A DNA stretch of 64,000 bases from Rothia terrae (GTDB lineage: Bacteria > Actinomycetota > Actinomycetes > Actinomycetales > Micrococcaceae). A model generated the notes under the pieces. The model made no database searches. It worked only from the letters and a program-made list of their open reading frames with translations, and was not told the DNA's origin. Positions 48,990 to 58,874 of this stretch are shown piece after piece. The number at the start of each line of letters is the position of its first letter. Position 1 is the first letter of the stretch. The stretch lies in the NCBI RefSeq assembly GCF_012396615.1, contig NZ_JAAXPV010000011.1, positions 28,998 through 92,997 on the forward strand, given 5' to 3'. Both the position numbers and the translations under genes were made by a program.

Positions 48990-49087
48990 ATTTAGTTCAT
49001 ACAGTAGAACGTAACAAGGCAACAGAAGACGCAAGTTCGCAGACGTTGCACACAGAGTTGACCCGATTCTAAGGAGTACTAGGGACT

Positions 49088-50512
49088 ATGTTCACTAGCG
49101 CAGAAGAAGTTCTTGAATTTATCAAGAACGAAGAAGTTGTATTTGTTGATATCCGATTCACTGACCTTCCCGGTGTTCAGCAGCACTTCAACCTCCCCGC
49201 AAAAGCAATCGACGATGACTTCTTCGTCAACGGTCAGCTCTTTGACGGTTCATCCATCCGCGGTTTCCAGGGTATCGCTGAGTCAGATATGCAGCTGATT
49301 CCCGATGTTGAAAGCGCATACGTTGATCCTTTCCGTGTTGAGAAGACCCTCATCGTTACCTGCTCCATCGTGAACCCCCGCACCGGTGATCCTTACCACC
49401 GCGACCCCCGCGGTGTTGCAGAACGCGCAGAAGAATACCTCAAGTCAACCGGTATCGCTGATACCGCGTTCTTCGCATCAGAAGCAGAATTCTTCGTCTT
49501 TGAAGACGTTCGTTACCAGGTAACCCCGCAGTCAACCTTTTTCAAGATTGACTCAGACGAGGCTTACTGGAACACCGGCCGCAAGGAAGAAGGCGGCAAC
49601 CTGGGCAACAAGACCCCCATCAAGGGCGGTTACTTCCCCGTATCACCCGTCGACAAGCAGGCTGACTTGCGCGACGCTATGTGTGTAGCTCTCGATGAGG
49701 TTGGTCTTGAAGTCGAGCGCTCACACCACGAGGTAGGCGCAGCTGGTCAGGCTGAAATCAACTACAAGTTCGATACCCTAACCAAAGCGGCAGACGACCT
49801 TCTCAAGTTCAAGTACATCATCAAGAACACCGCGGACGCTTGGGGCAAGTCAGTAACCTTCATGCCTAAGCCTGTTTTCGGTGACAACGGTTCAGGTATG
49901 CACTGCCACCAGTCACTGTGGCAGGACGGTGAGCCCCTGTTCTACGACGAGCGCGGTTACGCAAACCTCTCAGATGTTGCTCGCTGGTACATCGGCGGTC
50001 TGATCGAGCACTCTTCAGCAGTTCTTGCGTTCACCAACCCCACCGTGAACTCCTACAAGCGCCTGGTTCCCGGCTACGAAGCACCCGTCAACATGGTGTA
50101 CTCACAGGGTAACCGCTCAGCAGGTATTCGCATCCCGATTACCGGTACCAACCCCAAGGCAAAGCGCCTTGAGTTCCGCGCACCGGATCCCTCATCAAAC
50201 CCCTACCTCGCATTCTCAGCTCAGCTGATGGCAGGTCTGGACGGTATCCGCAACCGCATTGAACCTCCTGCACCCATCGATAAGGACCTCTACGAGCTGC
50301 CCGCTGAAGAAGCTAAGGACATCAAGAAGGCTCCCGCTAACTTGGCTGAAGCACTGGACGCTCTCGAAGCTGACCACGACTTCTTACTTGAAGGCGATGT
50401 CTTCACCGAGGACCTCATCCAGGCTTGGATCGACTATAAGCGCACCAACGAGCTTGAGCCCCTCACCCTGGTACCGCACCCCCTCGAGTACCAGATGTAC
50501 TACGGCGTCTAA
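49088..50512 (+). CDS. glnA: Glutamine synthetase type I (beta, adenylylatable)
   Basis: Makes glutamine from glutamate, ammonia and ATP; 474 residues, a dodecameric cytoplasmic enzyme. The latch and active-site segments are [28 protein letters not shown] and [13 protein letters not shown]. The adenylylation loop [11 protein letters not shown] keeps the target Tyr at residue 402, so GlnE can regulate it. The ATG is preceded by TAAGGAGTACTAGGGACT. Strong bias to TCA for Ser fits high expression. A GlnR-like operator lies upstream. Confidence 0.95.
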   Translation: MFTSAEEVLEFIKNEEVVFVDIRFTDLPGVQQHFNLPAKAIDDDFFVNGQLFDGSSIRGFQGIAESDMQLIPDVESAYVDPFRVEKTLIVTCSIVNPRTGDPYHRDPRGVAERAEEYLKSTGIADTAFFASEAEFFVFEDVRYQVTPQSTFFKIDSDEAYWNTGRKEEGGNLGNKTPIKGGYFPVSPVDKQADLRDAMCVALDEVGLEVERSHHEVGAAGQAEINYKFDTLTKAADDLLKFKYIIKNTADAWGKSVTFMPKPVFGDNGSGMHCHQSLWQDGEPLFYDERGYANLSDVARWYIGGLIEHSSAVLAFTNPTVNSYKRLVPGYEAPVNMVYSQGNRSAGIRIPITGTNPKAKRLEFRAPDPSSNPYLAFSAQLMAGLDGIRNRIEPPAPIDKDLYELPAEEAKDIKKAPANLAEALDALEADHDFLLEGDVFTEDLIQAWIDYKRTNELEPLTLVPHPLEYQMYYGV

Positions 50513-50907
50513 TCTTTAGACTCCCGAGCTGATAGCTCGACACTTCGTGCCCCGGCATCATCCGTGATGCCGGGACACTTGTTTTAAAGTTTTTCCTTAA
50601 GCTTCTTTAGTCAGGCCTGAATGTACCGTGCGAGTACAGCAACTACAAACAATCCTTCTCCCCCAGGTTCGCTACGCTCACTAGGTGATTCGTACTCGCA
50701 TCCCACCAGTTTGAGAACCGCGGCGTTTGCCGCCCGACTCCCCCTTTGACAACAATCCTCATCGATTGCATCACAGCGATTTACATCACCCGATATATCC
50801 CTCTCCCTCAGACCGAAAGAAGAGTAACGTAAAGTTCAAGAACAGATTACACGGAGCATCTATTATCAGATATCTGTGGAGCAACATCATGAACTAAGGA
50901 GCATTCA
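50513..50907. other. Intergenic region between glnA and alsD
   Basis: About 395 bases. The first part holds the glnA terminator. The rest has no open frame with a ribosome site; the acetolactate decarboxylase promoter should be here, but I cannot place it. Confidence 0.5.
50547..50578 (+). terminator. Terminator of glnA
   Basis: GTG-CCCGGCATCA pairs with TGATGCCGGG-CAC around TCCG, followed by TTGTTTTAAAG. Confidence 0.85.
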
Positions 50908-51660
50908 GTGGCTTACTCTCCCAAAAAGCTCAACGGCGAAACCGTCTACCGCAACGAAGTATTTCAGACCGGTCTCATGTCGCAGTTGCTGGACGGTATC
51001 TACGACGGTGAGATGAGCATCGGCGAACTGCTCGGTCACGGCAACTTTGGTGTGGGAACCTTCAACGGTCTCGACGGCGAAATGATTGTACTGGATGGCA
51101 ACTGCTACCAGATGCGCCACGACGGCACCGTTGTGCCCGCCGGCCTTGACCAGCAGACACCCTTTGCTGTTGTCATGAACTTTGTGCCCACTATCCGCCG
51201 CGGTCTGCCCAACAACATCATTCGAAAGTCCGCATCGCAGGTGCTCGATGACTTCACGGTGTCAAAGAACTATATGTACGCACTCAAAATTGTTGGTGAC
51301 TTTGAGTGGGTACGCACCCGTACCGTGCAGAAGCAAACCAAGCCCTACCCCAAGATGGTAGAGGCAACCGAAAATGATGACATCGTCCAGTTCGACAACG
51401 TCCGCGGCACCATCGTGGGCTTCCGTACCCCCATCTATGAGCAGGGTATCGGCGTTCCAGGCTGCCACGCTCACTTTATTGATGATGACCATGAAAAGGG
51501 TGGTCACGTCATCGACTTCAAGCTAGATAACGCTTACGTAGAAATTTGCCTGGGTACCGACTTACGTTTGCACCTGCCACTTACCAGCGAATTCTCTGGG
51601 GCGAACCTCTCTCCCGAAGACCTAGCCGATCAGATTACCAAGGCAGAAAAGCACGCATAG
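50908..51660 (+). CDS. alsD: Alpha-acetolactate decarboxylase
   Basis: Converts alpha-acetolactate to acetoin and CO2, 250 residues. GTG start at 50908 with AAGGAGC upstream. N-terminal signatures are GELLGHGNFGVGTFNGLDGE (residues 32-51). The zinc site is in GCHAHFIDDDHEKGGH (about residues 189-204), with three His and acidic residues close by. The enzyme drains pyruvate to the neutral product acetoin and limits acidification, which suits a sugar-fermenting oral species. No acetolactate synthase is adjacent. Confidence 0.93.
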   Translation: MAYSPKKLNGETVYRNEVFQTGLMSQLLDGIYDGEMSIGELLGHGNFGVGTFNGLDGEMIVLDGNCYQMRHDGTVVPAGLDQQTPFAVVMNFVPTIRRGLPNNIIRKSASQVLDDFTVSKNYMYALKIVGDFEWVRTRTVQKQTKPYPKMVEATENDDIVQFDNVRGTIVGFRTPIYEQGIGVPGCHAHFIDDDHEKGGHVIDFKLDNAYVEICLGTDLRLHLPLTSEFSGANLSPEDLADQITKAEKHA

Positions 51661-51678
51661 CCGTTTGCACACACCAAA

Positions 51679-51708
51679 ATGCCCCGACTCATCACTGAGC
51701 CGGGGCAT
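51679..51708. terminator. Bidirectional terminator between alsD and glnE
   Basis: ATGCCCCG-CTCA pairs with TGAG-CGGGGCAT; AAA on the left and TTATGTT on the right suit both converging genes. Confidence 0.8.
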
Positions 51709-51725
51709 TATGTTATAACAGCAAC

Positions 51726-54700
51726 TTATTCTTCTGATAACAAATCGGCATCAAAGAACAACCGCTCATAAACGGTGCGAGCACGCCGAGTAATACGCAG
51801 ATAGTCTTCTTCAAGGTCGCGGGCTTTTCCGGGCCCATAACCGCACCAGCGAGCGATAGCCTCAAGGTCAGCGCCAGCACTGGAAAGGGTGTCGGACGCG
51901 CGTCCGGTACGCAAGATATTTCCGGCACGAATCTTGGTCGCTAGCTTCCAAGCACTTTGCAAGGCCGCGGCATCATCGGCACTTACAATCTCTGCCTCAT
52001 GAGCAGCGTGCAAAGCGCCCAGGGTGCTCGTGGTTTGAAGGGTTGGCTCTTTGTACGCATCGCACAGCTGAATCAACTGAACAATCCATTCAACATCGCT
52101 GAGCCCACCGCGTCCTAACTTCAACTGACGCGTGCGGTCTGCACCGCGCGGAAGTCTCTCATTCTCAACTCGAGCCTTCATCCGGCGAATTTCAATCACC
52201 TGCGACAGCGCGAAATCCTTGGGGTAACGGAAGTTATTGATGAGCTTAATAAACGCATCTTGAACGTCGGTAGAACCGGCAAACGGACGGGCACGCAACA
52301 AAGCCTGGAATTCCCAAGTGTCAGCCCAGCGCTCATAGTATTCACGGTATGATTCCAGCGAGCGCACCATGGGTCCGGAGCGTCCCTCGGGGCGCAAGTC
52401 AGCATCAATTTCTAGCACGCGTTCTGCGCGAAGCGCCGGCTTTGTGGCGTGTTTGAGTAACTGGGTCATGACGGTAATCAGATCGATCGCTTGCTTTTGT
52501 GCCTCGCGGTCATCTGCTCCTTCGCGCGGAACGTGAACGTACATGACGTCAGCGTCTGAGCCGTAGACAATTTCTTGTCCGCCCTGACGGCCCATCGCGA
52601 TCACGACCACGTCGGTCAATTGCTCGATGCCTCCCTCATTGAACATATCGCGCTGGGCGATGGTGAGAGCCGCGTTGACCACCACTTGGTCGATGTTTGA
52701 AAGACCGCGCATGATTTGGTCGAGTTCAAGTACCTGTGAGGCCTCGCCCATTGCGATGCGAAGGGTTTCGCGTCGGCGAATCAGGCGGATGCGACGCATG
52801 GCTTGCGCTGAGTCGCTGTGGCGCTGAATCTGTGCCTCGGCTTCAGCCCACAGTTGTTCAGCGTCTTTGGGGCGCAAATCTGAGTCGCGATCAAGCCAGG
52901 CGATAGCTTCTGGCTCAACCTCGATGAGGTCGGTGATAAATCGTGAGGATGCCAAAATCATGCACAGGCGTTCGGCAGCTGCGGTGGAATCGCGCAGCAT
53001 CCGCAGATACCAGGGCGTTGATCCTAGAGACTCAGAGATACGGCGGAAGCCCAGCAGACCCGCGTCTGGGTCTACGCATTGCGCAAACCAGCCTAAAAGC
53101 ACAGGCATGAGGGTGCGCTGAATTTCTGCACTGCGCTGAATGCCTTTAGTCAGTGCCTGGATATGACGAATAGCGCCCTTGGGGTCCTTGTACCCAAGCG
53201 CTGCCAGGCGATCGCGTGCCGATTCTTCAGACAGAGCAACATCGTCTTTTGACAGGTGAGCCACAGCAGCAAGAAGCGGGCGGAAGAAAAGACGTTCGTG
53301 CAAAGTGCGCACAGAACGCTTAATTTTCTGCCAGTCCTTGAGCATTTGCTCAGCGGTGTAACTACCGCACTGCGAAGGGGCCATATAGGAGCGAGCAAGA
53401 ATGCGTTGCTCGTTTTCCTTGGATGGCATGAGGTGCGTACGACGCAAATAGAGAAGCTGGATGCGGTGTTCTAGGGTGCGTAACTTCTTGTAGTCGAGGA
53501 GGAACTGTTGCGCATCGTTTCGCCCAATGAAGCTGGATTTGGCAAGCGCAATTAGCGAATCGGTGGTGGTTTTGGTGCGGACGCTGGGTTCGGTGCGGCC
53601 GTGCACTAGCTGGAGGAGTTGTACGGTGAACTCGACATCGCGCAGACCGCCGGGTCCCAGCTTAATCTGACGGTCGACTTCTGCTGCCGGGATGTTATCG
53701 GTGACGCGGGCGCGCATTGCCTGCACGGATTCGACGAATCCTTCGCGTGAGGCGGATTCCCAGACAAAGTTGCTCATGGCGCGGGCCCACTGGGCACCGA
53801 GTTCCGCTGAGCCCGCGATGGGCCGGGCCTTGAGCAGGGCCTGGAATTCCCAGTTTTCTGCCCAGCGTTTGTAGTAGGTGGCGTAAGACTCTATAGTGCG
53901 TACAAGTGCGCCGTCTTTTCCTTCAGGGCGCAGGTTGGCGTCGACTTCCCAGAGTGCAGGTTCTGGGGCAGGTGCCATGATGGCTTTACTCAGTGCCTGT
54001 ACGAGTTCTGTGCCGATGCGCGCCAGGTCATTGTCGGTTAGCTTCTCTGCGTTTTCAGGAAGCTCGCTGAGTGGGGTGTGTCCCACGGCGTAGACTACGT
54101 CTACATCGGAAATGTAGTTGAGTTCTCGTGCGCCACACTTTCCCATGCCTATGACAGCCAGTTGGACGGCAGCTACTTCCTCGGGAGTGCTGGTGGTTGA
54201 GGCGACCTCGGCACGAGCAATAGCGAGCGCACCTTCGATGGCGGCCGCTGCGAGATCTGCCAGGTAGCGTCCGACGGTGGGCATGAACCCCACGGGGTCA
54301 GGATCCATCAAGTCCTGCGCTGCAAGTTCAGCTAAGAACCTGCGGTAGGTTGCACGCAGAGCGATGTAAGCGTCCTTGCCCGTCATCGTGGCTATAGGCT
54401 GGCCCGCTTTCGGATCTGCACCAATGGCTTTGAGTATTTCTGCACGGTAGAGCGTATCTAAGGGTGCGATGGGCATTAGTTGCTCATCGTCGGTCTCAGC
54501 TAGCAACGATGCAGGAAACTCTTTGAGCTGGTTGAAGGTTCCTTGCCCCGTGAGCACTTCAGCGTGTTCCGGTCTGCGAATAAAGAAGTCGCCAAGTGCC
54601 TGCGAAGCGCCTAGGACGCGGTACAGCGCCTCGGCATCGGCGCCTTTGTTTACCTCGCTGATGAGTTGAGGAGATTTTTCGAGAACGCGCACCAAGGAAG

Positions 54701-54887
54701 GTAACGCCATATCGGGTGATGCTGACCGACGAAGCCCTTCAAGCAACGCGTCCCTATGAGCTTGCGCCAGTTCAGGGGCGTCCAACCAGCGACGCGCTTT
54801 TTTCGGTTCGATGAACCCTGCGCTGAGCATGGCTGAGAGAAGTTTCTGTTCGGCTTTGGGGTCTTCAGCCCCTGCTGTTTGACTCAC
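51726..54887 (-). CDS. glnE: Bifunctional glutamine synthetase adenylyltransferase/deadenylylase
   Basis: 1053-residue enzyme that adenylylates glutamine synthetase when nitrogen is ample and removes the AMP when it is scarce. Two nucleotidyltransferase domains are visible: GMGKCGARELNYISDVDVVY (about residues 244-263) and AMGRQGGQEIVYGSDADVMY (about residues 770-789). Each has the G...D-x-D metal site. Helical bundles separate and follow them. GTG start at 54887 with AAGGAAAAGACACCA upstream. It lies 56 bases from the downstream end of glnA2 on the same strand. Confidence 0.95.
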   Translation of the reverse strand: MSQTAGAEDPKAEQKLLSAMLSAGFIEPKKARRWLDAPELAQAHRDALLEGLRRSASPDMALPSLVRVLEKSPQLISEVNKGADAEALYRVLGASQALGDFFIRRPEHAEVLTGQGTFNQLKEFPASLLAETDDEQLMPIAPLDTLYRAEILKAIGADPKAGQPIATMTGKDAYIALRATYRRFLAELAAQDLMDPDPVGFMPTVGRYLADLAAAAIEGALAIARAEVASTTSTPEEVAAVQLAVIGMGKCGARELNYISDVDVVYAVGHTPLSELPENAEKLTDNDLARIGTELVQALSKAIMAPAPEPALWEVDANLRPEGKDGALVRTIESYATYYKRWAENWEFQALLKARPIAGSAELGAQWARAMSNFVWESASREGFVESVQAMRARVTDNIPAAEVDRQIKLGPGGLRDVEFTVQLLQLVHGRTEPSVRTKTTTDSLIALAKSSFIGRNDAQQFLLDYKKLRTLEHRIQLLYLRRTHLMPSKENEQRILARSYMAPSQCGSYTAEQMLKDWQKIKRSVRTLHERLFFRPLLAAVAHLSKDDVALSEESARDRLAALGYKDPKGAIRHIQALTKGIQRSAEIQRTLMPVLLGWFAQCVDPDAGLLGFRRISESLGSTPWYLRMLRDSTAAAERLCMILASSRFITDLIEVEPEAIAWLDRDSDLRPKDAEQLWAEAEAQIQRHSDSAQAMRRIRLIRRRETLRIAMGEASQVLELDQIMRGLSNIDQVVVNAALTIAQRDMFNEGGIEQLTDVVVIAMGRQGGQEIVYGSDADVMYVHVPREGADDREAQKQAIDLITVMTQLLKHATKPALRAERVLEIDADLRPEGRSGPMVRSLESYREYYERWADTWEFQALLRARPFAGSTDVQDAFIKLINNFRYPKDFALSQVIEIRRMKARVENERLPRGADRTRQLKLGRGGLSDVEWIVQLIQLCDAYKEPTLQTTSTLGALHAAHEAEIVSADDAAALQSAWKLATKIRAGNILRTGRASDTLSSAGADLEAIARWCGYGPGKARDLEEDYLRITRRARTVYERLFFDADLLSEE

Positions 54888-54943
54888 TGGTGTCTTTTCC
54901 TTGGCTGTAGTGGTCTGTGCGCTGTAGAAAGGTTAGAGAATGA

Positions 54944-55003
54944 GACCGAACTTGACGTTCACGATGGCGCCGATAAAAGGCCGACGCCATCGCGTGTTCG
55001 GTC
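54944..55003 (-). terminator. Hairpin after glnA2
   Basis: GACCGAAC...CGATGGCG pairs with CGCCATCG...GTTCGGTC with an internal bulge. It overlaps the glnA2 stop and lies upstream of glnE. U-runs are weak, so partial read-through into glnE is possible. Confidence 0.5.
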
Positions 55004-56343
55004 TATAGGATTCCGAGATCCTTGTGGAGCTCGTACGGTGTTACCTGTGCACGGTATTCTTTCCAGTCATCGCGCTTGTTACGCAAGAACTGTTCAAAGA
55101 CCTGCTCGCCCAGTGTTTCAGCCATGAATTCTGAGTCCTCAGTGATGCGGATTGCTTCATCAAGTGAAGACGGTAGTGCCGAGTATCCCAGTGCGCGTCG
55201 CTCTGAGGACGTCATGGCCGCAATATCTTCTGATTCTGCAGGTGACAGGGGGTATTCTTCTTCGATGCCCTTGAGACCGGCTGCCAGAATAACGGCGTAG
55301 GCGAGGTAGGGGTTTGCGGCTGAGTCAATGCCTCGGTATTCAATGCGTGCTGACTGCATCTTGTTGGGCTTATACAGCGGTACGCGAACCAGTGCTGAGC
55401 GGTTATTGTGGCCCCATGAGAGGTAGCTCGGTGCCTCGCCGCCGCCCCACAAACGTTTATATGAGTTGATGTACTGGTTAGTGACAGAGGTGAATTCCGG
55501 GGCGTGTTTGAGGACGCCCGCGATAAAGTGACGCGCGGTCTTTGAGAGCTGGTATTCCGAGCCGGCTTCGAAGAACGCGTTCGTGTCACCTTCAAAGAGC
55601 GAGAAGTGGGTATGCATACCTGAGCCGGCGTGCTCGGTGAAAGGCTTGGGCATGAAGGTTGCGTAGATACCGTGAGAAATCGCTACCTCTTTGACCACGG
55701 TGCGGAAGGTCTGAATGTTGTCGGCGGTCTGAAGTGCATCTGCGTGGCGCAAGTCGATTTCGTTTTGTCCCGGACCGGTTTCGTGGTGTGAGAATTCTAC
55801 TGAGATACCGACTTCTTCAAGGGTTGAGACAGCACGACGACGGAAGTCCTGCACAACACCACCTGGGGTGTGGTCAAAGTAGCCGCCGAAATCCACGGGC
55901 TCGGGCACACCGGCTGGCCCTACCTTATTCGACTTGAGCAGGTAAAACTCAATCTCTGGTGAGGTGTAGCAGGTGAATCCCATACCGGAGGCCTTTTGCA
56001 AAGTACGCTTGAGAACGCCGCGGGTGTCTGAGGCACTTGGCTCACCATCTGGGGTGAGAATGTCGCAGTACATGCGAGAAGTCGGTTCTTCGGTACCGCG
56101 CCAGGGCAAGATCTGGAAAGTGGAGGGATCCGGCTGCAACAGCATATCTGATTCGTAAATGCGTGATAGGCCTTCAATGGATGATCCGTCAAAGCCCAGT
56201 CCCTCAAGGAAAGCAGCTTCAACCTCAGCCGGTGCAAGGGCGACAGACTTCAGCGTTCCCACAACGTCCGTGAACCACAGACGCACAAAACGCACGTCCC
56301 TTTCTTCGATGGTGCGCAGAACAAATTCTTGCTGGCGATCCAT
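55003..56343 (-). CDS. glnA2: Glutamine synthetase type I, second copy
   Basis: 446-residue paralogue of GlnA. ATG at 56343, with AAAGGAG five bases upstream; the in-frame GTG at 56349 overlaps that site and is unlikely. Conserved segments include FDGSSIEGLSRIYESDM, GSGMHTHFSLF and NQYINSYKRLWGG. The adenylylation loop is not conserved (EEYPLSPAESEDI), so this copy probably escapes GlnE. It matches GlnA2 of other actinobacteria in length and context beside glnE. Whether it makes glutamine as its main product is uncertain. Confidence 0.92.
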   Translation of the reverse strand: MDRQQEFVLRTIEERDVRFVRLWFTDVVGTLKSVALAPAEVEAAFLEGLGFDGSSIEGLSRIYESDMLLQPDPSTFQILPWRGTEEPTSRMYCDILTPDGEPSASDTRGVLKRTLQKASGMGFTCYTSPEIEFYLLKSNKVGPAGVPEPVDFGGYFDHTPGGVVQDFRRRAVSTLEEVGISVEFSHHETGPGQNEIDLRHADALQTADNIQTFRTVVKEVAISHGIYATFMPKPFTEHAGSGMHTHFSLFEGDTNAFFEAGSEYQLSKTARHFIAGVLKHAPEFTSVTNQYINSYKRLWGGGEAPSYLSWGHNNRSALVRVPLYKPNKMQSARIEYRGIDSAANPYLAYAVILAAGLKGIEEEYPLSPAESEDIAAMTSSERRALGYSALPSSLDEAIRITEDSEFMAETLGEQVFEQFLRNKRDDWKEYRAQVTPYELHKDLGIL

Positions 56344-56594
56344 TGCCACTCCTTTATCAGAGGAAAATTTTGTTGTGGTGGCTCAGCGCTGTGAGGATGC
56401 TGTAGCCACGCGTTCTTACCTTTACTTTATTATCTGCACGCCAGGTAGAGGATCACCGACCATACCTTTTCCGCTGAATGACGGTTACGAGCGTGTAAAT
56501 TTTGAAGCTTCTCGTGTTCGTATACCCCGGCGTGGTAATGCTTACGCAGGTGACAGGTTCGAGTCAGTACGTGTCGCACAGTAAAATTGGTTGT

Positions 56595-57497
56595 ATGAGC
56601 AATGAACAATCAGCAGAAACTACAGCGCCTTACGGCGGTACACCGCAGACCGCCGGCGGCTTTTCACCTTCTGACAGCACCTACCTTGATGGCATTAAGA
56701 AAATCCGCACCGTACACCTGGCTGAGGCCAAGGCTCGCGGCGAGAAATTTGCAATGCTGACTTGCTACGATGCGCTCACCGCCACAATTTTTGATGAGGC
56801 CGGTATTGAGGTTTTGTTGATTGGCGATTCTGCGGGCAACAATGTTCTCGGTCACGAGTCAACCTTGACCATCACCCTGGATCAGATGATTCCGCTGGTG
56901 TCCGCTGTGTCATCAGTTGCACAGCGTGCTCTCGTTGTGGCAGATATGCCCTTTGGTTCTTACCAGGTCTCCCCCGCGCAAGCCGTTGAAAGCGCTATTC
57001 GTCTGATGAAAGAAGGCGGAGCTCACGCGGTCAAGATGGAAGGCTCAGCCTACTACGCCGAGCATGTTCGTGCGGTGGTAAACGCGGGTATTCCGGTGAT
57101 GGCTCATATCGGTTTTACCCCTCAGTCAGAGCACGCACTGGGCGGTTTTAGAATTCAAGGACGCGGCGACGCATCCGCAAAAGTTGTTGAAGACGCTGTG
57201 ACGCTAGCTGAGGCGGGGGCTTTTTGTGTGCTGATGGAGATGTCAACCAACGCTACTGGTTCGGCAGTCAATAAAGCACTTGGCCCGGTGCCTACTGTGA
57301 GCATCGGTGCAGGTGCCGACGCGACCGGTCACGTATTGGTCTGGCAGGACATGATGGGATTGCGTTCTGGCAAGATGGCGCGCTTCGTCAAGCAGTACGC
57401 TAACCTCCATCACATCATGAAGGACGCCGCATCCGCCTACCGCAACGATATTCGTTCGGGAGCATACCCGGCACCTGAACACGGTTTCGAAGGGTAA
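56595..57497 (+). CDS. panB: 3-methyl-2-oxobutanoate hydroxymethyltransferase
   Basis: First committed step of pantothenate synthesis, using methylenetetrahydrofolate; 300 residues from the ATG at 56595. Longer upstream starts run into a poor-quality frame. The (beta/alpha)8 barrel signatures are LTCYDALTATIFDEAGIEVL, LIGDSAGNNVLGHE, VVADMPFGSY and GGAHAVKMEGS. The metal-binding Asp residues and catalytic region (PVMAHIGFTPQSEHALGGF) are present. No clear Shine-Dalgarno is seen (TTGGTTGT), so it may be leaderless. Divergent from glnA2. Confidence 0.93.
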   Translation: MSNEQSAETTAPYGGTPQTAGGFSPSDSTYLDGIKKIRTVHLAEAKARGEKFAMLTCYDALTATIFDEAGIEVLLIGDSAGNNVLGHESTLTITLDQMIPLVSAVSSVAQRALVVADMPFGSYQVSPAQAVESAIRLMKEGGAHAVKMEGSAYYAEHVRAVVNAGIPVMAHIGFTPQSEHALGGFRIQGRGDASAKVVEDAVTLAEAGAFCVLMEMSTNATGSAVNKALGPVPTVSIGAGADATGHVLVWQDMMGLRSGKMARFVKQYANLHHIMKDAASAYRNDIRSGAYPAPEHGFEG

Positions 57498-57500
57498 AGA

Positions 57501-57538
57501 AAAGGCTGGGTCGCACTCAACTGTGCAACCCAGCCTTT
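57501..57538. terminator. Terminator between panB and the SPOR gene
   Basis: AAAGGCTGGGT pairs with ACCCAGCCTTT around a loop with the smaller pair GCAC/GTGC; TTATTG follows. It serves the convergent genes on both sides. Confidence 0.85.
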
Positions 57539-57545
57539 TATTGTT

Positions 57546-57737
57546 TTAGTTGTTCCAACCGTCGTTGTCCCAGGATTCATTGCGATCCTGCGCCTTGGCC
57601 ATCGCGTTGGCAGCCTCTTCACGGGTAGCAAAGGGGCCCCACAGCTTAGTCACTGCTGACTGCTGGCCTTCTTCAACCTGGCCGGTTTCAAGGTTGTACC
57701 AGAATTCGGGCTGGCTTACACCGGGAGTATTACTCAT
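57546..57737 (-). CDS. SPOR-domain-like small protein
   Basis: 63 residues: EFWYNLETGQVEEGQQSA, then LWGPFATREEAANAMAKAQD. The aromatic-rich strand followed by a helix with FATREEA resembles a short SPOR domain, the peptidoglycan-binding fold, but there is no signal peptide or membrane helix. Acidic Trp/Asn-rich tail (ESWDNDGWNN). Small proteins of this type are common beside map in actinobacteria. Starts at ATG 57737 with AAGGATGGCATC upstream. Confidence 0.7.
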   Translation of the reverse strand: MSNTPGVSQPEFWYNLETGQVEEGQQSAVTKLWGPFATREEAANAMAKAQDRNESWDNDGWNN

Positions 57738-57934
57738 GATGCCATCCTTTTCATGCTCTGAGACGTCATTTTTGTGCGATGTTTCACTGGTTCTTACCCT
57801 AGCTCATTCCCGGTAAGATGTATAACTTTCCCGAACCTAGAGACAATTCACGGTGGCAAAAGATACACAGTTTGAAACCAGCATGGCAGCTGAGAACCTG
57901 CGAACTGCCGGCCTGAGCGACTACCATTGACTGT

Positions 57935-58834
57935 ATGTCTAAGACCTCGCATAATCTTCCAGCAGAACCCAATAAGGCCCCCGTCGGAGCGCTCGTTGCA
58001 GGTACAGTTGCACCGCAGCGCTCGGTGCCCTCGAACATTGTTCGCCCCGAATACGTGGGCAAGCAGAACCCTACCGAGGGCGTCCTCTCAAACTTCTACA
58101 ATGCCGAAGAAGTAGAGCTGGTACGCGTCGCAGGCAAAATTGCTGCCGGTGCGATTGTCGAAGCCGAAAAAATTGCTGTACCCGGCACCACCACCAACGA
58201 CATTGACGTTCTAGTACACGAGTACATTTGTGATCACGGTGCCTACCCCTCAACCGTTGATTACCGCGGTTTCACCAAATCTGTGTGCACCTCACTCAAC
58301 GAGGTCATTTGCCACGGCATTCCCGATAGCACCGTGCTTGAAGAAGGCGATATCCTCAACCTCGACGTCACCGCCTACAAAAACGGTATGCACGGCGACA
58401 CCAACCGCACCTTGCTCGTGGGCGAGGTAGACGAAGAATCACGTTTACTCGTTGAACGCACCGAAGAAGCCCTGAACCGCGCCATGAAAGCTGTTAAGCC
58501 CGGACGCCAGATTAACGTGATCGGTCGCGTCATCGAAAAGTACGCCGCACGCTTTGGCTACGGCGTCGTTCGAGACTTCACCGGTCACGGCGTTGGACGC
58601 GAGTTCCACTCCGGCCTGATTATTCCTCACTACGACGCGGCACCGGCCTACGACACCGTCATCGAAGAAGGCATGATTTTCACCATCGAACCCATGCTTA
58701 CCCTCGGCGGCATCGAATGGGATATGTGGGATGACGACTGGACAGTTGTCACCCGCGATCGCAAGCGTTCAGCCCAGTTTGAGCACACCATGGTAGTCAC
58801 CGCCGATGGTGTTGACGTTCTCACCCTGCCCTAG
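57935..58834 (+). CDS. map: Methionine aminopeptidase type I
   Basis: Removes the initiator Met from nascent proteins, 299 residues. An N-terminal extension of about 45 residues with a Pro-rich stretch precedes the pita-bread fold, as in other actinobacterial MAPs. Metal ligands lie in [20 protein letters not shown] (two Asp), [11 protein letters not shown] (His) and FTIEPM (Glu), and the last Glu is in FEHTMVVT. The catalytic His is in [12 protein letters not shown]. Its start lies after a stretch with no strong ribosome site. It precedes ppgK by 40 bases. Confidence 0.93.
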   Translation: MSKTSHNLPAEPNKAPVGALVAGTVAPQRSVPSNIVRPEYVGKQNPTEGVLSNFYNAEEVELVRVAGKIAAGAIVEAEKIAVPGTTTNDIDVLVHEYICDHGAYPSTVDYRGFTKSVCTSLNEVICHGIPDSTVLEEGDILNLDVTAYKNGMHGDTNRTLLVGEVDEESRLLVERTEEALNRAMKAVKPGRQINVIGRVIEKYAARFGYGVVRDFTGHGVGREFHSGLIIPHYDAAPAYDTVIEEGMIFTIEPMLTLGGIEWDMWDDDWTVVTRDRKRSAQFEHTMVVTADGVDVLTLP

Positions 58835-58874
58835 TTCTCTTTTTCCACCCATACACAGAAAGGTCTGATGACTC

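Noticed and set aside
56551..56562. GGTTCGAGTC, reminiscent of a tRNA T-loop
   Set aside because: No acceptor, D or anticodon stems can be formed around it; it lies in the panB upstream region.
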